A stretch of DNA of 64,000 bases from Dyella sp. AtDHG13 (GTDB taxonomy: Bacteria > Pseudomonadota > Gammaproteobacteria > Xanthomonadales > Rhodanobacteraceae): the NCBI RefSeq assembly GCF_003201105.1, contig NZ_QICJ01000009.1:62001-126000 (forward strand). The letters are read 5' to 3'. Position 1 is the first letter of the stretch. Each line of letters begins with the position of its first letter. Shown piece by piece: positions 54,880-63,546 of this stretch. The notes under the pieces were generated by a model, which searched no databases, had not been told where the DNA came from, and saw only the letters and a program-made list of their open reading frames with translations. The translations under genes and the position numbers were made by a program.

Positions 54880-57800
54880 TCAAAACTTCTGCTGGTAACG
54901 GATATACACGAAACGGCCGATGTCATAGGAGGCGTTGTAGTCGTTGTAGCTGTCCGTGCCGGCATTGAAGCCGCCGCCATAGATGTACGGACCCACCTTG
55001 TTGAACACGTTGTTGACGCCCAGCGAGAAGGTGCCCTTCCACGGGGCGTTCCAGTGCACCTGCACGTCGTTGAAGGTGACCGACGGAAACTGCGTGAGCG
55101 GCGTGACGCCGATGCCCGGCGCGTAGTAGTTCGGCAGGCTGCATTCGAACACCGTGGTGGTGGTCGGCGGCGGATAGGCGCAATAGCCCTTGATCGGCGA
55201 GAAGTAGCGCAACGTCCAGTTGGCGCCGAAGTCGTGCCAGTCCCATGCCAGGGTGAAGTTGCCGCGCAGTCGCCATACCGCGCCGTCCAGGTTGCCGTAC
55301 GCGGTGCCCGCGGTGTACTGCACTGGCGCGCCCACCGTCGGCTGCACGTTGTTGGTCGCGATATACGTGCCCTGCACGCCGAGCTTGAACTTGCCGAAGC
55401 TGAATTCGGGCAAGGCGTAGTTGAAGCCGAAATCCCAGCCGCGCTCCTTCAACCAGCCGGCGTTCACTTCCAGGTTCATCAGGTTGATGATCTGGCCGGC
55501 CAGCGGACCATTGCCGCCCTGGCGCTGGAATTGCGAACAGGCCGAGGTGATGCCGAACTGGTAGCAGTCGGCCAGCACCTGGTTGTTGCTGATGCCGGTG
55601 ATGAGGTTGCGGATGTTGTAGCTCCACCAGTCCACCGTAGCGTTGAAACCCGGCAGCCACGAGGGGCTGTAGACGATGCCGATGTCGCCGTTGTAACCCG
55701 TTTCCGGCTTGAGGTTGGGGTTGCCGCCGTTGTAGCTGTTGGTGACGCCCGCGGCGCCGGGGCCGGTGACCGGCGTACCGGTGGCGTCGGTCTGGCGGAA
55801 GTTGGCCGGCACGCCCGCGATGCCGCCGAAGCCGGAGGCGCAACGCGCCGCCACCACGGGGCTGTTGCCGTACTCGCTCGGTCCGTACACGGCATCGCAC
55901 GGGTCGGTGAAGCCGCCGGCGAGGTACAGGCCCTGGTACAGGTCGTTGATGGTCGGCGCGCGGAAGTTAGTGCTGTAGCTGGCGCGCACCATCAGATCGT
56001 CGATGGGCTTCCACGCCAGCTTGAACGAGCTGTTCCGCGTGCTGCCGAAGTTGCTGTATTTGGACCAGCGCGTGGCGAGATCCAGCGACAGGCTCTGCGC
56101 GCCGGGCAGGTCCTTGAGCAGCGGCACGTAGGCTTCGACATAGCCCTCGTTGAGGCTGAAGCGGCCGGAGTTGGGCTGCACCGAGTAGTCGCTGGAGTAG
56201 CCCGCCGTGGCGAACGGATCGGTCGCGTCGAAGCCCGATTCGCTGCGGTGCTGCACGCCCGCCGCCACGGTGAGGTTGCCCGCCGGCAGCGTCAGCACGT
56301 CGCCGCTGATGTCGGCCACGGCGGCCTTTTCGTCATAACCCGCGCGCTCGACATTGTTGATCGCAATGTAGTTGAGCATCTGCGGAGTGATCGTGCCCAG
56401 CGGATTGAGCGGAACGCAGCCGGCGATGACGTTGCCCGGCGTGCCGCAATGGACCACGCCGTCGCTGCCCATGAACGACGGACCCAGCGCCTGCGTCGCG
56501 GCGATCAGGTTGTACTGGCCGGGGCGGATGTCCACGTCGCGGATCTTGCTGTCGTAGTAGTAGGCGTCCCAGGTGAACTGATGCTCGGCGATGCTGAAGT
56601 CGCCGTCGAAGCCGACGCTGTAGCGGTAGTTCTTCGACGTGTTGTCGTTGGAATACAGCTTGTTCGGGAACAGCCGCTCGAACGACACGTCCTGCGGCGT
56701 CTGCCCGGGCGCGTTGTACGGGTTGTAATAGCTCTGCGAGGAAAGCAGCAGCGGAAACTGCGGCAGGTCCGGCGGGTTGCTCGACTGCCCGGTGTAGAGA
56801 TAGCTCGGGCCACCGGCGCCGCCATTCCAGCTCTGGTTGTAGCCCAGGTCGACGTGCGCGGTGATGTGGTCGGTGAGCTTGAAGTGATCGGACAGGTATA
56901 GGTTCTTCGTGCGGTTCGGGCTGAGCGTGGTGCTGAGGCCGCTGTAGTTGTATTTCCACGAACCCGCATTGGCCAGGCTAGTGATGTTGCCGTTGGGCGC
57001 ATAGACGCGCGGCGTACGGTACGACCAGTCGGCGATGTTCGACGGGTTGCCGCCGGGGTTCAGGGTCAGCACGTGGCTGCCGGTCGCTGGGTCGGCATTG
57101 GGTGCATTGAGGATCAGGCCGCTGTCGGGCGGCAGCGAACTGAGCCCGAAGTACGGGTAGTGATTGGTCTGCGGATACGCCGACCACGGACGGTCGCTGC
57201 CCCACACCGAGCCCTGGTACTGGTCCGACGCGCTGACGATGATCGAATTGCGCTCGCCGCTATGCCCGGCGGTGACGCTGAACTGCGCCTGCGCACCATC
57301 GTTGTGCGGCATGTACTGGCCCAGGTAGCTGTCGATCTGCACGCCATTGAAGTTCTTGAGCGTGACGATGTTGATCACGCCGGCGATGGCATCGGAACCG
57401 TAGATCGCGGAAGCGCCGCTGCCGAGGATGTCGATGTGGTCGACGATGGCGGCGGGAATCACGCTGATGTCGGTATAGCCGCCGTGCACCGCGCCGATGC
57501 GCTGGCCGTCGACCAGCACCAGCGTGCGTTGCGCGCCCAGGCCGCGCAGATCGATGAAGGTGCCGCCCTGGTTCACGCCCAGCGAGCCGGCGTCGGCGCG
57601 GCTGAGGTCAGGCGTGGCCGCCGCAGGGATGTTCTGCAGCAACTGGCCGACCGTGGCGAAGCCCTGGCGCTGGATGTCGTCGCGCGTGATGGTGATGGTC
57701 GGCAGCGCCGTTTCCAGGTCCACGCCGCGGATATTGGTGCCGGTGACGTTCACCGCCTGCATCTGCTTGGCGTTCTTCTCCGAAGGCGCCGGGCTGGCCG

Positions 57801-57996
57801 GCTGGCCGGCATCCTGCGTGACCGGCGGCGTGGATGATGGCGATGTCTGTGACGATGCCTGCGCCAGCGCGGACCCCGCGAATGCCATGGCGCCCGCGAC
57901 GCCGGCCACGCGCATCGCCATCGCCAGCGCATTGATGGCCGGCATGCCGCACGGGCGGCAACCGTTTCCGGAACGACCTCTCTTGTGCTGCTTCAC
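54880..57996 (-). CDS. TonB-dependent receptor of the galactoside/galactosamine locus
   Basis: A 1038-residue outer-membrane transporter, read from a GTG start with GGGGAGAG seven bases upstream. A later ATG (residue 18) is the alternative. The signal peptide ends near AGSALA|QA. The TonB box is QMQAVNVTGTNIRG, the plug contains FIDLRGLGAQRTLVLVDGQRIG and ILGSGASAIYGSDAIAGVINIV, and the barrel ends in IRYQQKF. No STN domain is present. It lies between the kinases upstream and the glycosidases downstream on the same strand, so it probably imports the oligosaccharide they degrade. Confidence 0.92.
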   Translation of the reverse strand: MKQHKRGRSGNGCRPCGMPAINALAMAMRVAGVAGAMAFAGSALAQASSQTSPSSTPPVTQDAGQPASPAPSEKNAKQMQAVNVTGTNIRGVDLETALPTITITRDDIQRQGFATVGQLLQNIPAAATPDLSRADAGSLGVNQGGTFIDLRGLGAQRTLVLVDGQRIGAVHGGYTDISVIPAAIVDHIDILGSGASAIYGSDAIAGVINIVTLKNFNGVQIDSYLGQYMPHNDGAQAQFSVTAGHSGERNSIIVSASDQYQGSVWGSDRPWSAYPQTNHYPYFGLSSLPPDSGLILNAPNADPATGSHVLTLNPGGNPSNIADWSYRTPRVYAPNGNITSLANAGSWKYNYSGLSTTLSPNRTKNLYLSDHFKLTDHITAHVDLGYNQSWNGGAGGPSYLYTGQSSNPPDLPQFPLLLSSQSYYNPYNAPGQTPQDVSFERLFPNKLYSNDNTSKNYRYSVGFDGDFSIAEHQFTWDAYYYDSKIRDVDIRPGQYNLIAATQALGPSFMGSDGVVHCGTPGNVIAGCVPLNPLGTITPQMLNYIAINNVERAGYDEKAAVADISGDVLTLPAGNLTVAAGVQHRSESGFDATDPFATAGYSSDYSVQPNSGRFSLNEGYVEAYVPLLKDLPGAQSLSLDLATRWSKYSNFGSTRNSSFKLAWKPIDDLMVRASYSTNFRAPTINDLYQGLYLAGGFTDPCDAVYGPSEYGNSPVVAARCASGFGGIAGVPANFRQTDATGTPVTGPGAAGVTNSYNGGNPNLKPETGYNGDIGIVYSPSWLPGFNATVDWWSYNIRNLITGISNNQVLADCYQFGITSACSQFQRQGGNGPLAGQIINLMNLEVNAGWLKERGWDFGFNYALPEFSFGKFKLGVQGTYIATNNVQPTVGAPVQYTAGTAYGNLDGAVWRLRGNFTLAWDWHDFGANWTLRYFSPIKGYCAYPPPTTTTVFECSLPNYYAPGIGVTPLTQFPSVTFNDVQVHWNAPWKGTFSLGVNNVFNKVGPYIYGGGFNAGTDSYNDYNASYDIGRFVYIRYQQKF

Positions 57997-58161
57997 GTTC
58001 TCTCTCCCCGCGTTCGAAACCGACGCACTGCGTGAACCGCTCGAACTCCCCGTCCGCACAGTCGCCAATGGATGCCCATGAAGCCCCCGCCCCATGGATC
58101 GGTGTGAACAACCACGCTCCCTTCGCACGGGCCGCGCCAGGGCGCGGCTCGCGTGATGCCT

Positions 58162-59100
58162 TCATGCCGGCGTCGCGATGCTCTCCACGCGCACGTCGGC
58201 GAGCAGCGCATCCACCACGCGCCGCTCCACGAAACCGGTTTCATCGTTCATCGCATTGGCCGCGCCACAGGCCACCGCCAGGCGCAGCGACTCGCCGAAG
58301 GCCAGGCCACGCCGGTGCGCCACGGCCAGGCCGGCGAGAAAGCAATCGCCCGAGCCCACTGCGTTCATGCTCCGCCTTGGCGGTATCGATGCGTGCCACA
58401 CCCGTTCGCCATCGAGCCCCAAAGCACCCTGTTCGCCCAGCGTGACGACCGGCCGCACAACGCCGCGCGCGTACAGATCGCGCAACAGCGCTTCGGCTTG
58501 CGGTAACGAATCCACCGCCCGACCGGTCAGTTGCTCCGCTTCGTCGCGGTTGGGCTTGATGACGCAAGGACACGCATCCACCACCTGCCGCAACGCATCG
58601 CCGCTGGCATCGACCAGGCAGGCCAGCCCCACGCTGCTGGCCTGACGCACGATGCGCGCATACGCATCGCTTTCAAAACCGCGCGGCAGGCTGCCGGTGA
58701 GCACCAGCATGTCGCTGTTGTCGAGCGCACGCTCCAGCGTGCGGAGCAGTTGATCGCGCGTGGCGGCGCCGAGCAGTGGGCCGGGGTCGAGCACCTCGGT
58801 CATGCGGCCGTCGCGTTCGCGCAAGGCCAGGCATTGGCGCAGGCTGTCATTGATCTCCACGCCGTGGAACAGCACGCCACGCTCGCTCATGCGTCGCGCG
58901 ATGACATTGCGGTGCGTTGCGTCGATCAGGCCAACGAGTTGCACCGGCTCGCCCAGCGCGGCGATGGTCTGCGCCACGTGCACGCCCTTGCCGCCGGGAT
59001 AGCTCTGCACCGAGCTGGCGCGCTGCACGACGCCAGGTTGCAGCGCATCGAGCGTCACCAACCGGTCGATCGCCGTGTTGAAGCCGCCCACGGTGATCAC
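58162..59100 (-). CDS. 1-phosphofructokinase-family hexose kinase (LacC/FruK-like), probable tagatose-6-phosphate kinase
   Basis: A 312-residue PfkB-family kinase of the 1-PFK subgroup: N-terminal GGFNTAIDRLV, the sugar-phosphate-binding PGGKGVHVAQTIAALG (residues 36-51) and the anion-hole/catalytic MNAVGSGDCFLAGLA near 250. This subgroup phosphorylates fructose-1-phosphate or tagatose-6-phosphate. Paired with an AgaS-type isomerase and a class I aldolase, tagatose-6-phosphate is the better substrate guess. It starts with GTG overlapping the stop of the upstream kinase (GTGA), which shows translational coupling. Confidence 0.88.
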   Translation of the reverse strand: MITVGGFNTAIDRLVTLDALQPGVVQRASSVQSYPGGKGVHVAQTIAALGEPVQLVGLIDATHRNVIARRMSERGVLFHGVEINDSLRQCLALRERDGRMTEVLDPGPLLGAATRDQLLRTLERALDNSDMLVLTGSLPRGFESDAYARIVRQASSVGLACLVDASGDALRQVVDACPCVIKPNRDEAEQLTGRAVDSLPQAEALLRDLYARGVVRPVVTLGEQGALGLDGERVWHASIPPRRSMNAVGSGDCFLAGLAVAHRRGLAFGESLRLAVACGAANAMNDETGFVERRVVDALLADVRVESIATPA

Positions 59101-60023
59101 GCCGCCGCCTCCAGCAGCGCGCGTACGTCCGCCTCACTGCCCTGGCAGGCGGTGCCGCCGATGCCCCGCGTGGAAAGCGAACCGCAGGCGCTGCCCCAGC
59201 GCAGGCAATCGCGCAGCGGCATGCCGCGCCGCCATGCGTGCAGAAAGCCGGCGTCGAAGGAATCGCCGGCGCCCGTGCTGTCGAGCACGTCCACGGCGTG
59301 GGCCGCCACGGCAAGCGGCGTTCCGTCGTCCTGCAATGCAATGCAGCCGTCGCCGCCGAGCTTGACCACGCTCAGCGTGTGTCCGTTGCGCAAGGCATGC
59401 AGCGCTGCATATGGCGTGGATTCGCCGCTGATCGCGCAAGCCTCGCGCTCGTTCGGCAGGAACACGTCCACCAGCGGCAGCAGCGCCAGCAGTTCCCTGC
59501 CCCAGCGCTGATGCGGATCGAAGCCAGGATCGAGCGACACGGTAAGCCCTGCGCGACGCGCGCGCTCGAACAGTTCGCGCAGCCCCGGGCGCAGCAGGTC
59601 CTGCAGGTAGTACGACGACACATGCAGATGGCCGCAGCCGGCCAACCGCTCGTCGGTGATCATGTCCTGACGCAAGGCACCGATGGCGCCGGCGCAGGTC
59701 ACCAGCGCGCGATCCTGCCGCGACGACAAGGCCACGGTGATGCCGGTCTGCAGCGAGGCATCGCGCCGCACGCCGGATACATCGATGCGCGCCTCGCGCA
59801 TCGCATCGACGCAGTAGTCGCCCCAGCCGTCGATGCCGGTGACACCCACGAAGGCGACGGGATGGCTCAGGCGCGCCAGGCCCATCGCGCAGATCATCGA
59901 CGAGCTGCCGGGCCCCTGGCGAAAGCCGGAGGCGAGCACCTCGCCGCCGAACTCCGGCAGGCGCTCGCAACCGGTGAGCACCAGGTCGACGTTGATCTCG
60001 CCGGCGATCAGCAGCGGTTTCAC
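59097..60023 (-). CDS. PfkB/ribokinase-family sugar kinase
   Basis: A 308-residue ribokinase-like kinase. The amino end KPLLIAGEINVDLVL, the ligand-binding QGPGSSSMICAMGLARL and the catalytic DSTGAGDSFDAGFLHAW (Asp near 265) define the family. It differs from the neighbouring LacC-like kinase and may phosphorylate the free sugar entering the pathway (galactosamine, N-acetylgalactosamine or another hexose). In known GalNAc loci a separate kinase makes the 6-phosphate for AgaS. The GTG start overlaps the AgaS-like stop by four bases, and its own stop overlaps the next kinase. Specificity is unknown. Confidence 0.87.
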   Translation of the reverse strand: MKPLLIAGEINVDLVLTGCERLPEFGGEVLASGFRQGPGSSSMICAMGLARLSHPVAFVGVTGIDGWGDYCVDAMREARIDVSGVRRDASLQTGITVALSSRQDRALVTCAGAIGALRQDMITDERLAGCGHLHVSSYYLQDLLRPGLRELFERARRAGLTVSLDPGFDPHQRWGRELLALLPLVDVFLPNEREACAISGESTPYAALHALRNGHTLSVVKLGGDGCIALQDDGTPLAVAAHAVDVLDSTGAGDSFDAGFLHAWRRGMPLRDCLRWGSACGSLSTRGIGGTACQGSEADVRALLEAAA

Positions 60024-61228
60024 GCGCCGCCCTCCGCGCCGTGGATGGCGAACGCCTGCACCACGCGCGTGAGCACGCCCTGTGATGGCGCATCCGGTTG
60101 CTGGCCCAGGGACAGGCAACGGAACAGGGCAAGCAGCTGGCCGGCGACCACATGCACCATCGCCTGCTGCGCTTCGTCCAGTTGCGAAAGCCCGGGCAGT
60201 TCGACGGCGACATCGCCGGGCCCGATCACGTCCGCCGGAATGGCCTCGCCCACCACGATGCGCACACCGCCCAGTTTCTTGCGCGCGATTTCGCGCAGCA
60301 GATCCAGTTCGTAGGCGCGCACGGCCGGCGCGCCGGAGAGGAAGGCGATGACCGGGCATGGGCGATCCAGCCAGGACATCGGCCCGTGGCGCAGGCCCAG
60401 ATAGGTTTCGCACATGGCGCTGACCGCGCCGCCGGACATCTCCAGCATCTTCAGCGCCGCTTCGCGCGCGGCGCCGAACGCCGCGCCGCTGCCGAGATAC
60501 AGCGCGGCGTCGAAATCGGCGGCGCCCTCGCGCGCCAAGGCGTCGCCATATCGTTCGAACAACATGGTGGCGATATTCGCGGCGAGATCCGCCACGCCGG
60601 CGTCCACCTGCGTTGCATGGGCATGCAGCAGGCCGCTGCCGCCCAGCACGAGATTGGTGAAGCTGCTGGTCATCACCAGGCTGCGGTCGTTGGTGCGCGG
60701 CGACAGCTGCAGCACGCGCACGCGCGGCTCGCTGCGGTAGCGCGTGGCCAGTTGGCCCTGCACGTTGCAGGTCACCACCAGATGCCGGTAGTCCGGCTCC
60801 GCTTCCAGCACCTGGTCCACCACGCTGGCGCTTTCCGGGCTGTCGCCCGAGCGCGCGATCGACACCAGCAGGCCGCGCCCCCGGGGCAGCGTGCCGCGGC
60901 GATGCGTGAGCAAGGTGCCCGCGGCAATCGCCTGGGCGGGGATGCCCAGCCCTTCCTGCAGCACCGGCGCCAGGCACTCGCCCACGTAGACGGAGCTACC
61001 CGAGCCGGTCAGCGCGATGTGCCGCGGCTCGGCCGCGAGCAGCCCACCCAGCATCGCCCGCGTCGCGGGGTCGGCGAGCCGCGAGGCCGTGTCACGCCAC
61101 GTATCGGGCTGCTGAAGGATCTCGCGCAGGGTGTCGGCGTAGCCCAGCCGTGCCTGCTCGGCGGGCGAGGCGGCTTTCAGCGAGTCCAGCGTCGGAACAG
61201 TCACGGAGGGTTTGACAGGCATGGGCAT
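60020..61228 (-). CDS. agaS: SIS-domain sugar isomerase/deaminase, AgaS-like
   Basis: A 402-residue double-SIS protein. The first SIS domain has TGSGSSVYVGECLAP (residues 74-88) and ARSGDSPESASVVDQ. TSSFTNLVLGGS follows, and the second domain has YLGSGAAFGAAREAALKMLEMSGG and ETYLGLRHGPMSW. This matches AgaS, the galactosamine-6-phosphate deaminase/isomerase giving tagatose-6-phosphate. It heads a six-gene minus-strand operon (two kinases, TonB receptor, GH-D, GH35). ATG 61228 and ATG 61222 are both possible starts. The divergent aldolase promoter carries GAAAC repeats 20-40 bases away. Confidence 0.88.
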   Translation of the reverse strand: MPMPVKPSVTVPTLDSLKAASPAEQARLGYADTLREILQQPDTWRDTASRLADPATRAMLGGLLAAEPRHIALTGSGSSVYVGECLAPVLQEGLGIPAQAIAAGTLLTHRRGTLPRGRGLLVSIARSGDSPESASVVDQVLEAEPDYRHLVVTCNVQGQLATRYRSEPRVRVLQLSPRTNDRSLVMTSSFTNLVLGGSGLLHAHATQVDAGVADLAANIATMLFERYGDALAREGAADFDAALYLGSGAAFGAAREAALKMLEMSGGAVSAMCETYLGLRHGPMSWLDRPCPVIAFLSGAPAVRAYELDLLREIARKKLGGVRIVVGEAIPADVIGPGDVAVELPGLSQLDEAQQAMVHVVAGQLLALFRCLSLGQQPDAPSQGVLTRVVQAFAIHGAEGGA

Positions 61229-61233
61229 CTGAT

Positions 61234-61265
61234 GAAATATGATGTGAAACGAAACAACACGAAAC
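61234..61265. promoter_or_regulatory. GAAAC repeats: candidate DeoR/AgaR-type operator
   Basis: In the 58-base gap between the divergent AgaS-like and aldolase genes, GAAAC occurs at 61246, 61251 and 61261, with a GAAAT at 61234. Read on the minus strand this is GTTTCGTGTTGTTTCGTTTC. Repeated TTTC/GAAA half-sites are the hallmark of DeoR-family operators such as AgaR and GlpR sites. The DeoR gene at 63547 is the probable regulator. Both divergent operons would be controlled together. Confidence 0.68.
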
Positions 61266-61286
61266 CTCAATCACAAGGTATTCGAA

Positions 61287-62204
61287 ATGAAACGCAAGTT
61301 GCAAGCGCCGTCGTTCTCCTCCACCAAGCTGGCCTCGCTGGCGCTTTCGCACGGCAAGCGCACGCGCCTGTGGCGCCTGCTGTACGGCAGCGGCCCGCGC
61401 AACGGCAGCCTGCTGGTGCTGCCGCTGGACCAGGGGCTGGAGCACGGCCCCACCGATTTCTTTCCCCACCCGCCGGCCGTCGATCCGGGCTATCAGTTCG
61501 AGCTCGCCGAGGCTGGCGGCTTTTCCGCCATCGCGCTGGGCATTGGCCTGGCCGAGAAGTACATGACGGAGTACTGCGGCCGCGTGCCGCTGATCCTCAA
61601 GCTCAACGGCAAGACCAACATCCCCAGCGACGCGGAGGCGACCTCGCCGCTGTTCGCCTCGGTGGAGGACGCCGTGCGCCTGGGCGCCGACGCGGTGGGC
61701 TACACCATGTACGTCGGCTCGCCGCGCCAGCACGACGAGTTCCGCCAGTTCGAGAAGGTGCGTCAGGACTGCGAGCGCTTCGGCATGCCGCTGGTGCTGT
61801 GGTCGTACCCGCGCGGCAGCGCGGTCAACGCCAAGGGCGGCACCAACACGCTCTATGCGCAGGACTACGCCGCGCGCGTGGCGCTGGAGCTGGGCGCGGA
61901 CATCGTGAAGCTGCACGAGCCCAACGACAGCGTGGCCAACGTGCCCGCGCCCTACGACAAGCTGCAGGAAGACGCCGCCGCGCGCTGCGCGCGCGTGGTG
62001 CGTTCGGCCGGCCGCACCATGGTGCTGTTCTCCGGCGGCGAGAAGAACGACGATGACGCGGCCGTGCTGCGCAAGGTGGAGTTCTACATGCAGAGCGGCG
62101 CCAGCGGCGTGATGTTCGGCCGCAACATGTGGTTGCGCCCGTTCGACCAGGCGGTGTCGCTCACCCGCCAGGTGCACGACATCATGGCGCGCTATCCGGG
62201 CTGA
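61287..62204 (+). CDS. Class I fructose-/tagatose-bisphosphate aldolase (DhnA/FbaB family)
   Basis: A 305-residue DhnA-type class I aldolase. It has LPLDQGLEHGPTDFF near residue 45, KLNGKTNIPSD near 100, the probable Schiff-base strand ALELGADIVKLHEP (Lys near 211) and a phosphate-binding LFSGGEKNDD/SGASGVMFGRNMW end. It would split tagatose-1,6-bisphosphate or fructose-1,6-bisphosphate to dihydroxyacetone phosphate and glyceraldehyde-3-phosphate, the last step of the route encoded divergently. It is separated by only 58 bases from the AgaS-like gene. Substrate choice is inferred from context. Confidence 0.88.
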   Translation: MKRKLQAPSFSSTKLASLALSHGKRTRLWRLLYGSGPRNGSLLVLPLDQGLEHGPTDFFPHPPAVDPGYQFELAEAGGFSAIALGIGLAEKYMTEYCGRVPLILKLNGKTNIPSDAEATSPLFASVEDAVRLGADAVGYTMYVGSPRQHDEFRQFEKVRQDCERFGMPLVLWSYPRGSAVNAKGGTNTLYAQDYAARVALELGADIVKLHEPNDSVANVPAPYDKLQEDAAARCARVVRSAGRTMVLFSGGEKNDDDAAVLRKVEFYMQSGASGVMFGRNMWLRPFDQAVSLTRQVHDIMARYPG

Positions 62205-62218
62205 TCGGGACACACACG

Positions 62219-63475
62219 ATGCGTGACGCGAACCCTCGCGCCCGGCGGCGATTCGACCCGGCTCACCGCCACTTGCTCACCGCGACCCGCACGGGCTGCG
62301 GCTGCTGCGCGCCGCCGATGCTGGGCGGCGGCAGCGGCAAGAACCCGCTGCAGACCGCGGCGAAACCGCAAGGCGAGGAGCTGCGCCTCACCGACTTCCA
62401 GCCGCGCAGCATGCTGCACGTGCCGGTGACGCGGGTGGAAAAGCCCGCGTTTCCGGTGATCGACGTGCACACGCACCTGAGCTGGATGAGCGAAACGCGC
62501 AACGGCGTGTCGCTGGGCGAGGCGATGACCTACTTCGCCGATCCCGCCGAGCTGGTGGCGCTGATGGACCGCAAGGGCATCCGCGCCATGGTCAACCTCA
62601 CCGGCGGCACCGGCAAAGGGCTGGAGGAAACCATCGCGCGTTTCGATGCGGCGGCGCCCGGCCGGTTCCGCACGATGACGGAACCCTCGTTCGCGCTGTT
62701 TACCCAAACGGACTACCCACGCCTGCAGGCCGAGGCCATCGAGCATGCGCACCGCATCGGCGCGGCAGGGCTGAAGCTGCTGAAGACGCTGGGACTCTAC
62801 CTGCGCGAGGGCATCGACCAGGGCGAACTGGTCGGCGTGGACGATGCGCGCTTCGATCCCATGTGGGAAACCTGCGCATCGCTCAAGATGCCGGTGTTCA
62901 TCCACACCTCCGATCCGGAAGCGTTCTTCCTTCCCGGCGACAGCGCCAACGAACGCTACGAGGAACTGGCCAGGCATCCGGACTGGTCGTTCTACGGCCC
63001 GGAATACCCCAGCCATCGCGACCTGCTGGCCGCGCGCGACCGCGTGATCGCGCGCCACCCGAACACCACCTTCGTGCTGATGCACGTGGGCAACCAGGCC
63101 GAAGACCTGGCCGCCATCGCCGACTGCATGGACCGCCACCCCAACGTGCAGGTGGACATCAGCGCGCGCATCAGCGAACTCGGCCGCCAGCCGCGCATGG
63201 CGCGGCGTTTCTTCGAGCGCTACCAGGACCGCATCCTGTTCGGCACCGACGCCGTGCCGCCGCCCTACGGCAACGACGTGCCGCAGCAGTTGCTGGGCGA
63301 CGAGCTCTACGAGATCTACTACCGCTTTCTGGAGACAGAAGACGAGTACTTCGATTACGCTCCTTCCGCCGTACCGCCGCAGGGGCGTTGGTCCATCTAC
63401 GGCGTGGGCCTGCCGCGGGAGATCCTGCGCAAGCTTTATCACGACAACGCGGCGCGACTGCTGGGCATGCCCTGA
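62219..63475 (+). CDS. Amidohydrolase-2 family metal-dependent hydrolase
   Basis: A 418-residue TIM-barrel hydrolase (PF04909 type). The metal motif is DVHTHLSW (H84, H86). Later ligands are probably FIHTSD (near 245), LMHVG (near 305) and the Asp of LFGTDAVPP (near 342). Residues 1-60 are unusual: RARRRF is followed by a Cys-rich GCGCCAPPMLGGG without a hydrophobic core. It may be an atypical Tat/lipoprotein leader, or the true start may lie downstream, although no good alternative ATG with a ribosome-binding site is seen. It lies 15 bases after the aldolase gene. Its role in the sugar locus is unknown; it is not a NagA/AgaA-type deacetylase by motif. Confidence 0.8.
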   Translation: MRDANPRARRRFDPAHRHLLTATRTGCGCCAPPMLGGGSGKNPLQTAAKPQGEELRLTDFQPRSMLHVPVTRVEKPAFPVIDVHTHLSWMSETRNGVSLGEAMTYFADPAELVALMDRKGIRAMVNLTGGTGKGLEETIARFDAAAPGRFRTMTEPSFALFTQTDYPRLQAEAIEHAHRIGAAGLKLLKTLGLYLREGIDQGELVGVDDARFDPMWETCASLKMPVFIHTSDPEAFFLPGDSANERYEELARHPDWSFYGPEYPSHRDLLAARDRVIARHPNTTFVLMHVGNQAEDLAAIADCMDRHPNVQVDISARISELGRQPRMARRFFERYQDRILFGTDAVPPPYGNDVPQQLLGDELYEIYYRFLETEDEYFDYAPSAVPPQGRWSIYGVGLPREILRKLYHDNAARLLGMP

Positions 63476-63546
63476 TTCACGCCGGTGGCAGGATGCCTAG
63501 TCCGCGCCACGCCGCCGGACCGGGCCAGCCCACCAGGAAAGGAACC

